DNA of 22,658 bases from Blastocladiella britannica (Eukaryota > Blastocladiomycota > Blastocladiomycetes > Blastocladiales > Blastocladiaceae), in assembly GCA_025349905.2 (NCBI GenBank), contig MU624813.1:1-22658 (forward strand). The letters run 5' to 3'. Of the stretch, positions 8,789-18,600 are shown piece by piece (the first letter of the stretch is position 1; every line of letters starts with the position of its first letter). The notes under the pieces were generated by a model. That model was not told the origin of the DNA. It searched no databases and saw only the letters and a list, made by a program, of their open reading frames with translations. The translations under genes and the position numbers were made by a program.

Positions 8789-9531
8789 TTACTCCTCGTC
8801 GTCTACATTGCATTTTAATGAGTAAAATGAAATGGATCGGCTCAGACTGATCCATAAAATGAAAGACATAGCATACGCCTCGTCATCGTCGTACGACGAC
8901 GCGGCCCCACAGACCTTGACAATGACCTTGCCGTGCTTGGGGTGGTGCTTGACCTTGTAACCCGGCTTCGCCTTGGTGATGATAACACCCTTGGTCGGAT
9001 GGCGGATCTCGGTGTGGGTCTTGTGCACGACCTTGGTGATCTTGCCGAGCTTCGGGTGGTTGATGTGCTTGACGATTGGCTTTTCGGTGGTCGCCCAGTC
9101 GTTGTCCTCGTCTATTCATATTTTATCAGTCAAACAGCTCCCATTTCGAAAGAGTTAAAAGTACCATAAGCGTCCTCGATCGATTTTTTGGTCCCCGCCG
9201 CGGCCGCCGCCTGTTGCTGCTGCCGCTGCTGAATCAGTGCATTCTGCTGGCTCAGCTGCGACGCGATCGCGGCCTTCAGAATCATGATCATGGAGGCGGC
9301 GCCTCCACACTGTTACTGCAGAGCGCGGATGGCATCGTCGTTGTCACTCATGGCCCGACTCAGGGCCACAATTTGATCGCTGATGGAGCTTTTTATGTCC
9401 GAAATGGGTGTGGTTCTGGAAAGTGAGCCTCATTGTTTTACTGTAGGTCAAAAAACGGACTCGGCCTGAGTCGGAACGACAAGGACCGAGGCAATGGCGG
9501 CAAGGGTGGCGAGGAGGGTGAAGGGGCGCAT
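8789..9531 (-). CDS. Secreted His/Lys-rich Pro-x-x-Gly repeat protein, copy 2 (multi-exon)
   Basis: This is the inverted paralogue of the gene at 539-1332. The model is join(9531-9461, 9388-9317, 9250-9165, 9111-8789), 183 residues, stop TAA. It has a near-identical signal peptide (MRPFTLLATLAAIASVLVVP, then TQA). Intron 1 (9460-9389) uses the same GTCCGT donor and AAAAAG acceptor as copy 1. Intron 2 (9316-9251) is tentative and removes an in-frame TAA. Intron 3 (9164-9112, GTACTT...GAATAG) is firm. Then follow a Gln/Ala-rich linker, DEDNDW, and four turn repeats: INHPKLGKITKV, EIRHPTKGVIITK, AKPGYKVK and HHPKHGKVIVKV; the fourth is absent from copy 1. The segment matching the last intron of copy 1 is read through here as 23 extra codons before the acidic DDEE end. 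Function unknown; secretion is inferred from the signal peptide. Confidence 0.6.
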
Positions 9532-9769
9532 GATTCTTTTCAGTGTGCGGTTATGAAGCGAGGTCCAATGTGGTTCACGAAGTGGAGAAGTAGGAGAGAT
9601 GGGACCATGAGGGATATTTATTCGATCGGACGGCTGCCCGTCGTTTTTGGTGTCGGCTACGCTTGATCGCAGCTATGGAGTATTGGATCCTCGATCGGGG
9701 CGCATTGTTTCGCCAGTAAAAAAAAAATTTGATTTCCCATCAATGTGAAAATTACCTCATAATTAAAGT
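9532..9769. promoter_or_regulatory. Divergent intergenic promoter region
   Basis: This 238-base spacer separates the minus-strand secreted-protein gene (ATG 9531) from the plus-strand membrane protein gene (ATG 9770), so it should hold both promoters. The part nearest 9770 is AT-rich, with a short A run at 9718-9727. No specific factor site was recognised. Confidence 0.45.
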
Positions 9770-10993
9770 ATGCCCGACCACAACTATCAAGACCTCCCAG
9801 CCGCCCCAGCCCAGGACACCGACCGCCCAGGCTGGCCCCGCTGTGACCGTCTCCACGTCGCCACCGCCCACCGGCTCGACAGTTTCGAGATTGCCGATAT
9901 TGGGCTCCCCGCGCACCTGCTCTTTAATTCGCTTGACCGTGACGACATTGATGACGACGATGGGCACTCCCACCGTGCACCGATCGACAAAAGCCCGACA
10001 ATCCCTCCTCCTCTTCAACAGCAGCAGCACCAGTCGGCGGTGAGAAGCGGCTCAACTACCAGCATGGCAAGGCTGAAGTGGGTAGCTGAATGGATGGCGT
10101 CGCGCACCACGGCCGCCGTAGGGACCGGTGCGGTGGATGAGATGGACGAGATGGCGGCGTCGGATCGGCGCCGGGCTGCTGACTTGGACGCGATGGCCCC
10201 GGTGCCGGCCTGGATGGCAGCGGATGAGCGCGACGTGGCACGTCGGGGGTGGTGCAAGCGCCGCGGCGGTGCGGGTCGTGACGACGACGACGATCACTCA
10301 ATCGCCTCCTTGGGCTCCTCCTCTTCATCAACGGACCCGGATGCTGCTGCTGCACCACAACAACGGTCACTGGCACCTCCACAACCAACGCCTTCATCAA
10401 CACGTGCGGTGACTGCTGCTGCTCCTCATCATCGATCGCCCACAGTGCTTCTTTTGGCCGCGGCGGTGGTGGTCGCAGTGCTAGCAACTGCCGTGGCACT
10501 GATCGTGCGCCTCCAGGCCTCCTCGCCGTCTCTCAGTGTCGCCGTTAAGGTCGCGCCTGCCGGTCCATTCGACGACCGGGAAGGAGGAAAAGTGAAGGTA
10601 CGCGTGGGTTCTGCTCGTGATCGAGACGATACCGCCGGCGCCGTGGCCGTGAATGCGGACTGGCGTCAACAACCATTACTGGCGGCAAAGCTCGCGCCGA
10701 TGTCCAAGATCGACATCGACAACAACAAGAAGAGCCAACATCCCAGTGATCGCGAGTCCAAGAACGACAGCGAGGACGCGGAAGCGTCCGAGCTGGCGGC
10801 GCTGCGAGCGCACTTGCAACGCATGCGGGCGCAGATCGCGCGGTTGCAGTCGACGGACCGGCTTGACTCGGCGCACGATGCGCTGGAGCGGGATCTTCGT
10901 GTGTTGGACTCGGAAGTGGACAAGCTGGCCAAGTCGATGGCTGCTGGCCCTGCCGCCGCCGGTGCTGGCGGTGCTCGGGATCAGGGGGACTGA
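9770..10993 (+). CDS. Single-pass membrane protein with C-terminal coiled coil
   Basis: The protein has 407 residues with no intron needed, stop TGA at 10991-10993. Residues 1-220 are hydrophilic and low-complexity, with acidic runs (DRDDIDDDDG and RDDDDDHS), a Gln run, and Ser/Pro-rich linkers. Residues about 225-248 (TVLLLAAAVVVAVLATAVAL, then IVRLQ) form one membrane span with basic residues on both sides. Residues about 336-392 (from EASELAALRAHLQRMRAQIA through LERDLRVLDSEVDKLAKSM) form a heptad coiled coil, and the tail is Ala/Gly-rich. There is no signal peptide, so a type II or tail-lumenal topology is likely. The architecture resembles tethering or nuclear-envelope proteins in outline only; no SUN domain or other named domain was seen. 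It is convergent with Bud6, with 148 bases between the stop codons. Confidence 0.7.
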   Translation: MPDHNYQDLPAAPAQDTDRPGWPRCDRLHVATAHRLDSFEIADIGLPAHLLFNSLDRDDIDDDDGHSHRAPIDKSPTIPPPLQQQQHQSAVRSGSTTSMARLKWVAEWMASRTTAAVGTGAVDEMDEMAASDRRRAADLDAMAPVPAWMAADERDVARRGWCKRRGGAGRDDDDDHSIASLGSSSSSTDPDAAAAPQQRSLAPPQPTPSSTRAVTAAAPHHRSPTVLLLAAAVVVAVLATAVALIVRLQASSPSLSVAVKVAPAGPFDDREGGKVKVRVGSARDRDDTAGAVAVNADWRQQPLLAAKLAPMSKIDIDNNKKSQHPSDRESKNDSEDAEASELAALRAHLQRMRAQIARLQSTDRLDSAHDALERDLRVLDSEVDKLAKSMAAGPAAAGAGGARDQGD

Positions 10994-11099
10994 TCTGAGC
11001 AACGAATACCCAGGCGATTTGCATGTGATTCCCCACGTTCTTTGCGTACACTTGATCCAATCCAAACCCATTTTGCACATCAACAAGGGGGTAAAATTG

Positions 11100-11105
11100 T
11101 TTATT
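11100..11105 (-). terminator. AATAAA poly(A) signal downstream of Bud6
   Basis: AATAAA on the minus strand lies 36 bases after the Bud6 stop codon. It sits in the short spacer shared with the convergent membrane-protein gene. Confidence 0.5.
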
Positions 11106-11141
11106 GTAAAAGTACCAAAGTAAAAAGAGCATCGGGAATCC

Positions 11142-13754
11142 TCACGATTTCGGCGGCAACGGCGACTGACTCCTGGCCTCGTCCCACGCCGCCTGCACAA
11201 TCGCCTGGTCCCGCTCGCGCCGCCGCTGCTCGACCGCCTCGATCCCGCCCGACGACGCCCGCCTTAACCCTTTGCCCGACCCGACTTCCGCCGCCACAAA
11301 TGCCGCCAATTCGCGCGCAAACTCGCGGTCGTCGCCGCGCTTCCCGCGGTGCTCGAGCTCCCATGCCCTGAGCCGCTCGGTCCGCGCGGCCGCGCGCACG
11401 CGCCGCTCGCTGGTAGCTTCGGCCGACTCGGCGTCCAAGACCGTGGTCAGTTCGGCCAGGACGGACGACAGCGGCGGAGCGGCACCCTCTAAATAATCCG
11501 GTTGATAGTACCCGTCCGAAGACCCACTGGTATCCATGGCGATCGAGAACGTGCGCGTGGACCGTTTGGACTCGACGACCGCGGCCGCCGCCGCCGGATT
11601 GGCTGCGGTGAGCGCGACCACGCGGTCCAAGTTCGCGGTGACTTCGTTGACGGTCGCGAGTTTGGCGCGTGCGGCGTCCAGCGCGTGCGCCGCGTCCTCG
11701 AGCACCGCTTGCTCGCCGACGACGCGCGCCAATTCGTGTTCCCACACGCGTTTCCACGCCGGCGCCACCGCCGCCATCTGCTCGTCGGCCAGCGTCACCG
11801 CACGCTGCAGTTCCTCGGCCTCCGCCTGCGCGTACGCGAGCGCGGCGCGGGTCGGAATCGATCCGCGGGATAACATGTCCCCGCGTAACTGCGCCGCCAC
11901 GGCTTCCAAGTCGGCCACGCGGTCGCCCAACCCCGTCAACGCTTGAGTCAAGTCGGTTTTCGTGCGTTCCAACGTGGGCCGGGTGAAGTTAGGCGACGCC
12001 GGGTCGCCGTCCCAAGCGGCCGCGTCGGTGGCCGTCCCCGAGTGGTCGGCGGCGAGCGCGGCAGTGCGCATGGCGTGCATGCGCACGGCCGCGCGCACTT
12101 GCGTGGAAATCGACGACGTGTAGGTGCGCATGGTGGCGGTGGTGGCCGTCAGCGACGTGCGGAGGCCCTGTAAGTCGGTCCGCAACGACCGCACCGACGC
12201 TAGGTGCGCGGCGGCCACCGCGTTCATGCCAAACGACGCGAACGGGTCGTCAGGCGACGGCGGACCATACCGGAACGACTCGCCGTCGTCGTCGGGTAAC
12301 AGGGGCGAGGCAACGGTGGACGGTGGGGCGGGGACCATCGCAGGCGCGGGCGGGACGCGCAGGATCAGCGTCGCGCCGTGGACTACGTCGACCATGTCCT
12401 CGAGCTCGTACTCGACGTGCGGCGGGGTCGGGTCGCGAATGTACACCGTCGCTGGCATCGCTACCCCGACGTCGGGTTCCGCCGTAACCGCCGCTTGTAC
12501 TTCCTCGGTCGGGAACTTGGCCAAAAACAGTTGTCGGATTTCGTTCAAATCGTGCGGGGCAGGAGACACGGTGATTTTCTTGGTATCGTTGCCCACCAAT
12601 AAAAACAAACGCAAGCCACCCACCACGGGCGACGTGGCGCTCATGCTGACGGTGCTCGAGTCGTGGTGCTGCCAGTGCTGCTGTTGTTGGTCGGCCGCGT
12701 ACGCCGCCGACGAGGACGGGGGCCGTGACCCCGGCGGCGATCCCGAGTTGTTCGGGTGCCGTGCCAGCGACGATGACGACGGCGACACGATCCCTGAACC
12801 GCTCCCAGACGTCCGGTTCAATGACGACGACGACAGCGGTGGCGGTATAGCAGGCGGTGGTGGGGCCGGAGGCATTCCGGCGGCATTGGCGAACCGCGAC
12901 CGCAGCGACGCGACCGACGGCGACCGCGACGGCGGGGATACCGGACCACCGCCGCTACCGCCACTGTTTGGACGCTGCCCTGGCTGGCCTTGGAGTGGCG
13001 GTGGAGGCATTGGGTGTTGCTGCTGTGACGATGCAGGCGGCGGAGGTGGGAGCGGCGGCATCGATGCGCGCATGTTGGGCGGCGGCGGTGGCGCGCCGAG
13101 GGGCTCGCTGGCGGGACGAGTCCGCGACGATGCTGCCGCTGCTGCTGTCGCCGCTGCCGAGGATCGGGCAGCAGGAGAAGGGCCGGGCGGGAGCATGGGC
13201 GGAGGGATCGTGGACGGGTAAGCCGAGACGGGCCGAGCAGCACCACCGCCCATAAAAGCAGCCGGTGCCGGCGGTACCTCTTGCAACCCCGCCAAGAACT
13301 CGCGCGCAGCATTCTTGATCACGTCCATGACCATGTGCACCAGTGTGGACACGGACCGGGCGGTAATGATGATTTCGCCGTGGTCGTCGACGTCCACCGC
13401 CGACTGGCCCGGATCAATGTACGCGGCGTCGGCGGCGGTGGTGGGCGGGTTCATGAGCACGCGCAGCAGCAGGTCCATGGACACCCTCAGTTGCTCTGGG
13501 AAAGTGACGGCGGGCGCCAGAAGCGAGGGGGGCACACCGAAGGAGGCAAAGGCGGTGCGTGCGGCCTCGGTGGCCCGGATCAGGTTCGAGTGTAAGGTGG
13601 AAATCAGCATGTAGTGGTCGTTCTCGGCGGCCCGGTCGCCGTGCTGGAACTGGGTGCCGATGCCGTTGAGTAGGTCCACGGCGGCGCGACGGACTGCGCG
13701 GATGTGCGCGCGGAACGCCACGTCGAGCTGCTCGAGGTCGGGTGTGCCGCTCAT
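11142..13754 (-). CDS. BUD6: Bud6/Aip3-family actin-interacting polarity protein
   Basis: The protein has 870 residues in one exon, ATG 13754, stop TGA at 11142. The N-terminal 160 residues are helical. A long Pro/Ser/Gln linker (about 165-375) follows with poly-Pro stretches of the kind bound by SH3 and profilin. The AIP3 domain starts near residue 380 with LRLFLLVGNDTKKI and HDLNEIRQLFLAKFP, then VYIRDP and the diagnostic YELEDMVDVVHGATLIL, and continues through long helices (LGDRVADLEAVAAQLRGDML, then SRGSIP) that match the family's VEDLRxDVxxRGxRP region. In yeasts Bud6 binds actin and formins and promotes actin-cable nucleation at polarity sites as part of the polarisome. The PX-PB1 gene lies upstream on the same strand. 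Recognition is from remembered family motifs. The C-terminus is shorter and more basic than I can compare in detail. Confidence 0.88.
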   Translation of the reverse strand: MSGTPDLEQLDVAFRAHIRAVRRAAVDLLNGIGTQFQHGDRAAENDHYMLISTLHSNLIRATEAARTAFASFGVPPSLLAPAVTFPEQLRVSMDLLLRVLMNPPTTAADAAYIDPGQSAVDVDDHGEIIITARSVSTLVHMVMDVIKNAAREFLAGLQEVPPAPAAFMGGGAARPVSAYPSTIPPPMLPPGPSPAARSSAAATAAAAASSRTRPASEPLGAPPPPPNMRASMPPLPPPPPASSQQQHPMPPPPLQGQPGQRPNSGGSGGGPVSPPSRSPSVASLRSRFANAAGMPPAPPPPAIPPPLSSSSLNRTSGSGSGIVSPSSSSLARHPNNSGSPPGSRPPSSSAAYAADQQQQHWQHHDSSTVSMSATSPVVGGLRLFLLVGNDTKKITVSPAPHDLNEIRQLFLAKFPTEEVQAAVTAEPDVGVAMPATVYIRDPTPPHVEYELEDMVDVVHGATLILRVPPAPAMVPAPPSTVASPLLPDDDGESFRYGPPSPDDPFASFGMNAVAAAHLASVRSLRTDLQGLRTSLTATTATMRTYTSSISTQVRAAVRMHAMRTAALAADHSGTATDAAAWDGDPASPNFTRPTLERTKTDLTQALTGLGDRVADLEAVAAQLRGDMLSRGSIPTRAALAYAQAEAEELQRAVTLADEQMAAVAPAWKRVWEHELARVVGEQAVLEDAAHALDAARAKLATVNEVTANLDRVVALTAANPAAAAAVVESKRSTRTFSIAMDTSGSSDGYYQPDYLEGAAPPLSSVLAELTTVLDAESAEATSERRVRAAARTERLRAWELEHRGKRGDDREFARELAAFVAAEVGSGKGLRRASSGGIEAVEQRRRERDQAIVQAAWDEARSQSPLPPKS

Positions 13755-14046
13755 TTAGTTTTATTATGCTTCTGTGATCCAGTCCAGTCCCAGCCGAATT
13801 TCAGAGTACTTTCTAGTGCCTTTTTTAAATATTCCAGTGTTCCTGAAAGCGAGCCGAGAGAGTCGTCGAAGTGAAGAATGTGAAGTGTGCTCGGGTGGCA
13901 CCTTTTTGATTTTAAACGCGAACACCAACATCGGGAAGAGAAAAAGAAGCGAACGCCACCCTTAACTTTTCATTTAGCAACCCGGCCACGGCCGACGACA
14001 GCTGCCGGTGACAGGAGGGGTATCAAGCATGGAACAAGACGGTGGT
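13755..14046. promoter_or_regulatory. Intergenic region upstream of Bud6
   Basis: This 292-base spacer lies between the PX-PB1 stop codon (14047) and the Bud6 ATG (13754), both on the minus strand. It should contain the 3' end signals of one and the promoter of the other. It is more AT-rich than its flanks; no defined motif or gene was seen. Confidence 0.4.
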
Positions 14047-15480
14047 CTAGTACACCAGGTACACCGTGATCTTCCCATCCCCACCCGCCCCTACCGCCTG
14101 CCTCACAATCCCGGCGACCACCGCCTCCGACGCCATCTTGACGTGCTTCCCGCTGCTCGGATCGCGCCACACCATCGCGTACCGTGCCGGCCGCTCGGTG
14201 CCTCGGCCGTACACTTCTCCGCCGGGACCGTACGCCGCATCCAGTTTTGCGTCGGCCGCCGCCATCAGCGTCTCCAGCGTCAATGTGCCCGCGCGCATCC
14301 GCACCGCCGACGCGTAGTTGACGCGGGGAGCCATTAAGGTTACTTTGATGCTGGCGTTCGGGGGGTCGGACGCGGAACGGTGTAACGCCGTATGATCTTG
14401 GGCGACGTCTGTCCGTGGGGATATAGGGGCCGAGTCCGGGTGCGTGCGTGTTGGGCGGGGCGGGTGCTGCTGGTGTTGCTGCTGATACTGTTGTTGCTGA
14501 CCTGGAGGAGACATGGGCCGCGTCGAAGGGACCGGCGGGACTTGGTGTGGGGACATGGGGGGCTGGTGGTACACCGAGGCGGTTGGGGACACCAGCGACC
14601 GGCGGCGTGGCGGTGCGCCGGGGCCATCGACTGCGTTGATAACTGGTGGTCGTGGCGGAAGCGGGCGACCCGATGATGACGGTGGAGGAGGGGGTACCGG
14701 ATCGCGCATCCGAGCACTGCCAACGGCACTACTGTCCCCGGCGCCGCCGTCCACATGCGACCCGACCGCGGACGATGCCTGCTGCTGTCGCTCTCGGTAC
14801 GACAAGTAGCTGCCCACGTCGCTCCCTCCACCAAAATGGCTACCACCATGACCCAGTCGCGGGGATAATGGAGCAGCAGTAACCGTAGTCGGCGACCGCG
14901 GCGGCGACAAAGGGTACCGGCCCGACCCGCCCGACGCGCCCGACGCGCCCGAAACCTGCGACCGCGCGGGCACCACCAACGCAGGCGCCAATTGAGCACC
15001 ACCAACGCGAGACCGAGGTGGCGACCGCTGCCCCGAGCTCGCGACCGACAGTTGCGAGACCGAGTCCAACGGATCCACGCCCGTCTCCTCTTCTTCCACT
15101 ACGACCCCGGGCCGGCCCCGGGTTGGGTCCATGAACTCGCGCACGGCCGGGTGCGTGGAGAGAGGGTCCGGCAACCGCATCAGGTCGTCCACATAGTACG
15201 TCAAGTTGCGGACTAGGCGCGCGACCGTGTCCAGGTTGCGCAAGGCCGGTAGGTCGGGTAGGAAGGGCAACGTGCGGGGCATACGGCCCGTGCGGCCCGA
15301 CTGGTGCGGGAACGCGAGCATTAGGGCCGAGTGTAAGGACACGAACTGGTCGTAAGAACGTTCGAAGGCAGCGCCGGTCGTTGGAAAAGCTAGAGTAAAG
15401 TGGCCTGGGCGGCGAGGGAGTTCGTTGACTTCAACGATGGGCGGGGAGGGGCCGTGGCCAGTGTGCTCGAGCGAGTTCAT
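14047..15480 (-). CDS. Bem1/Scd2-like PX-PB1 scaffold lacking SH3 domains
   Basis: The protein has 477 residues from ATG 15480, stop TAG. Residues about 17-115 form a PX domain: FERSYDQFVSLHSALMLAFP has the conserved Arg-Ser-Tyr-x-x-Phe core, followed by RTLPFLPDLP and a helix ending LTYYVDDLMRLPDPLS. This matches the Bem1 PX pattern of RTLP(Y/F)xPG and LxxYIxxLxxLP. Residues 115-377 are disordered, rich in Pro, Ser and Gln, with poly-Pro tracts. Residues 378-477 form a PB1-like domain (IKVTLMAPRVNY to KITVYLVY), with a weak acidic motif around WRDPSSGKHVKMASE. Yeast Bem1 has two SH3 domains before PX; here ATG lies directly before PX and the neighbouring gene ends 179 bases upstream, leaving no room for them. 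Expected role: membrane-lipid and Cdc24-type binding at polarity sites. Partner identity is inference. Confidence 0.75.
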   Translation of the reverse strand: MNSLEHTGHGPSPPIVEVNELPRRPGHFTLAFPTTGAAFERSYDQFVSLHSALMLAFPHQSGRTGRMPRTLPFLPDLPALRNLDTVARLVRNLTYYVDDLMRLPDPLSTHPAVREFMDPTRGRPGVVVEEEETGVDPLDSVSQLSVASSGQRSPPRSRVGGAQLAPALVVPARSQVSGASGASGGSGRYPLSPPRSPTTVTAAPLSPRLGHGGSHFGGGSDVGSYLSYRERQQQASSAVGSHVDGGAGDSSAVGSARMRDPVPPPPPSSSGRPLPPRPPVINAVDGPGAPPRRRSLVSPTASVYHQPPMSPHQVPPVPSTRPMSPPGQQQQYQQQHQQHPPRPTRTHPDSAPISPRTDVAQDHTALHRSASDPPNASIKVTLMAPRVNYASAVRMRAGTLTLETLMAAADAKLDAAYGPGGEVYGRGTERPARYAMVWRDPSSGKHVKMASEAVVAGIVRQAVGAGGDGKITVYLVY

Positions 15481-15492
15481 CGTTTTCACTTA

Positions 15493-15515
15493 ATTGTATT
15501 GTATTGTATTGTATT
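15493..15515. repeat. Pentanucleotide repeat in the leader of the PX-PB1 gene
   Basis: The unit ATTGT recurs four times in tandem, 13 bases upstream of the minus-strand ATG at 15480; read on the minus strand it is an ACAAT repeat. It probably lies in the 5' UTR or core promoter and may vary in length. Confidence 0.85.
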
Positions 15516-15659
15516 GGTATCTCGAGTCCAGTCCAGCTAGTATGCGTAGTATACAAGAAAATTGAATGTATGTTGGTATGGAGTACGTCGCGCAACCAAA
15601 GAGCGTCGAAAAGCAACTGGAAGAAGTCTGACGCCACTTGCCAATGTTTCACTGACAAC

Positions 15660-18600
15660 TCAAACTGCATCGATGGTCGTCGTCCTCATCCTCAACAAAG
15701 AGGTGGCTCTGGCAGTAGCAGCCACCGTCCGTGCCTCGACCGCCGCCATCCGCCGTATCCCGTCCGCCATCGCCGCCACCTCGGACCGTGCGGTCCTTGT
15801 TGGCAGGGCACCCTTCTCCATGCTCAAACGGTCCAGGTGCGCCGACAACCACGCGAGAGTTGGCGGCGGTGCTGCTACTGCTGCCCTTGGTGGTCCATCG
15901 TCGTCGCCATGATCCTCCGACTCCATTCCGGTCTCCACCCCGATCTCGGCCAACCGCGCCACGGCCCCCGCCGATACTTTCGCGAACGTGACCAGCGTCG
16001 GTCGCGACGCCCGCGCGCCCGTGCCACGGTGCCGCCCACCGAACCCGCCGGCGGCCATGGTGTCCACGAGATCGGCGATCCGGGACCACACATCGGGACC
16101 GCCGGTCAGGACGAGTAACTCGATCGCCAGGTGCGCGTGGTACCGGTGACCCACAGACGGAGCCCACTTCATGAGAAAGGAGAGCGTCCAGGAGGTGAGC
16201 GCGGAGAGGGCGGCTGGGTCGGGTTCCAGCGTCCACTTGTTGCGCAGCGCCAAGGTCGAAGACGATGTGGACGGTGAAGGGTGGTGGGGGTGCTGATGTC
16301 GGTGCATTGCGGCGCCAGCGGCTCGGAGAGATGCGGTCAGAACCAGGGTCAAGGTGACGGCATCGGAGGTGATCCCACCATCTCCTGGGTTGGACACCGA
16401 GGTCGCGAGAAGTGAACGGATGCCCGCCACGTCCAGTTGCGCGCGGAGTCGCTGCAAGTCCAAGTTGAGCGCCGACACTGAGTCGATCATGGTCGTCGTC
16501 CCTGGTGGTTCAGTTGACGCCAGTGGAGATAAAGAGTTGGCCCCGACCCGCAGCTCGGCCGCGCGTAAACTAGTGTACGCCGCCACCCTCAACCCCGCGC
16601 GCCGCCGCCGCTCCTGCTGCGACGATTTTCCAACACCTTCCCCTATCTCCACCTCTGTTGGAGGGGAAGGAAGATCCATGGCCCCCACCACCCGCTCGGC
16701 GACATCAAACACCAGTGTGCGCGCGCTCGCCACCGCGAGCGCCGACGCGACTGCAGGTAACTGGCGGGCCAGCGCCGCCAACGCTTGGGGATCGTCGGCG
16801 CCCATGGCGTGCGCGAGCGTGCGGACGCCGTGCGCGTCGCCCGTGCGGCCGAGCGCGCGCAATCGGTACAGTACCGGATCGTTGTTACCCCTCGATGCCG
16901 ATGACGACGGGACGGGGGTGTCTGTTGTTTCGAGTGTCTCGAGTCGGGCCAAGTGCCGCGCCCATATCTGGGTGTGGGTCGGGTGCACGGTGGCCGACAG
17001 TTGCAAGAGGGCCAGCAACAGAGGCCGCAAACCGGACCCACCATGTCGTTGGTGGCGTTGGCGTCGGCGTGCATCTTCCCACTCGCGCCGCAGCAAGCTG
17101 TAGGTTGTTGCGGGCGTTCCGTAATTGCACAGCGCCCTGATCGCCGGGTCGGTCAGCGGGCGCGTCAAGTCGCGTACGGTATCGTTGTGTGGTGACAGAA
17201 TCCACCGCACCGACGCCCATGCGCCCGCGGCCGCGAAAAAGTCCAGGAACATGGACTCCACGTGGCGCCAGTGATTCACGACCTCATCGGTCCGGTCCCC
17301 CACCCGAACCCGGTCGGCGGTGGCAACCACCGATAACGTGTACATCAGCCGCACTGTGGATGCCGCTACGGGCGGCGGCGCGGCGGAGGAGGCGTGTTTG
17401 CGTAACGCGCGGAACAGTGCCGTCCACCGTTCCGCGGGACCCATGGGAAACACCACGCGGTCCGACGAAAAATGGACCATCAACCCCGCCAATCGCTGCG
17501 GCGCGTGCGTGGCCGTCCATAACGCCAGATCGAGGGCCACCGGGCCCGATATCCGTACCCGGCGGCGCCGGTGGATGTGCATCCAGACTGTATCGCATGT
17601 GGCGTCGGGGTGCTGGGAGGCGGAGGTCAAGTAGCCCGAGAACGAGGTTAACGTTAGTGGGACCGCCGAGGGCAAGTCGATGGCCGCGCGGTACAGGGCG
17701 CGGGCGCGTGAGCGCAGCGGGGCGTACTTGAAGGCGTGCAGAAGAGCAAATTCAAGGAGGTTTGGGTGGTCGGCGAGATGGGACAGCGCGGCGGCGGCGT
17801 CGGCGCGGTGGATGTGCGACTGGGAGTCCATTAGCGTTTTGACGGCGGGAAAACGAGCGGCAAGGGTCGTCAATAGCTCATGGTGCCTGGCTCCGCCTCG
17901 GCTCAGCGCATACGCCAGCGCGACCGGGAGCGCGGTCGAATCGTTATGCAAGGCGAGCGATCCGAGCCGGTCCACCAGATCCACCCGGTCCTTTTGCACC
18001 GCCATGCACACCGCCATGGCCGTAGGTGCCGGAGCCAGCACATTCGCCACCCACTCATCCTTGCCAGTAAATACCAAGAAGAGGTCCAGAACCCGCCCCA
18101 CCAAATCGGGCGCGTCGTTGGCCATCCATTCCAACACACTCGACCACTGCTGCTGAGGGAGCGCGGCCCGGAGTTGATTCGGTGAGCCCACTTCGGCCAG
18201 TACCTCGACCACCAGCGGCCAGTCGCGGTCCAGCGCGGCCACGTACGCCAGCGCTCCCAGAGACGACGCGGACGGAACGTGATCAAGCGACTGGCACCGG
18301 TCAAGGTACGCGAATACCAGGTCGTGTGCGGACGGGGGTCTTTCGGATGGTTGCTGCTGCTCGTTGGTGCTGTCGAGACCAGTCAATGAGTGCGCGGCGG
18401 CCAGGAGACGCGACGACGCATCGGATGGACGGTGGGAGTGTCCCGTATAGTATAAATCACGCGTTTTTGGCGTGTACGGGGACGCGGAAAGGACTGTCTG
18501 CGGGAGACGATGCAGGCCATTCTCGTTGTTGATAGTATCGTTGGTGATTTTGGTAGGGGCCGAAGCAAGTCCGCTTACGCGTCGAGCCAGCAATGGCCGT

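Noticed and set aside
12124..13221. 365-codon plus-strand frame rich in Gly and Asp.
   Set aside because: It is the antisense shadow of the Pro/Ser-rich linker of Bud6, whose minus-strand frame has clear family motifs.
16354..17103. 249-codon plus-strand frame.
   Set aside because: It is antisense to the mitochondrial helical-repeat gene, with no motif of its own; high GC makes all frames open.
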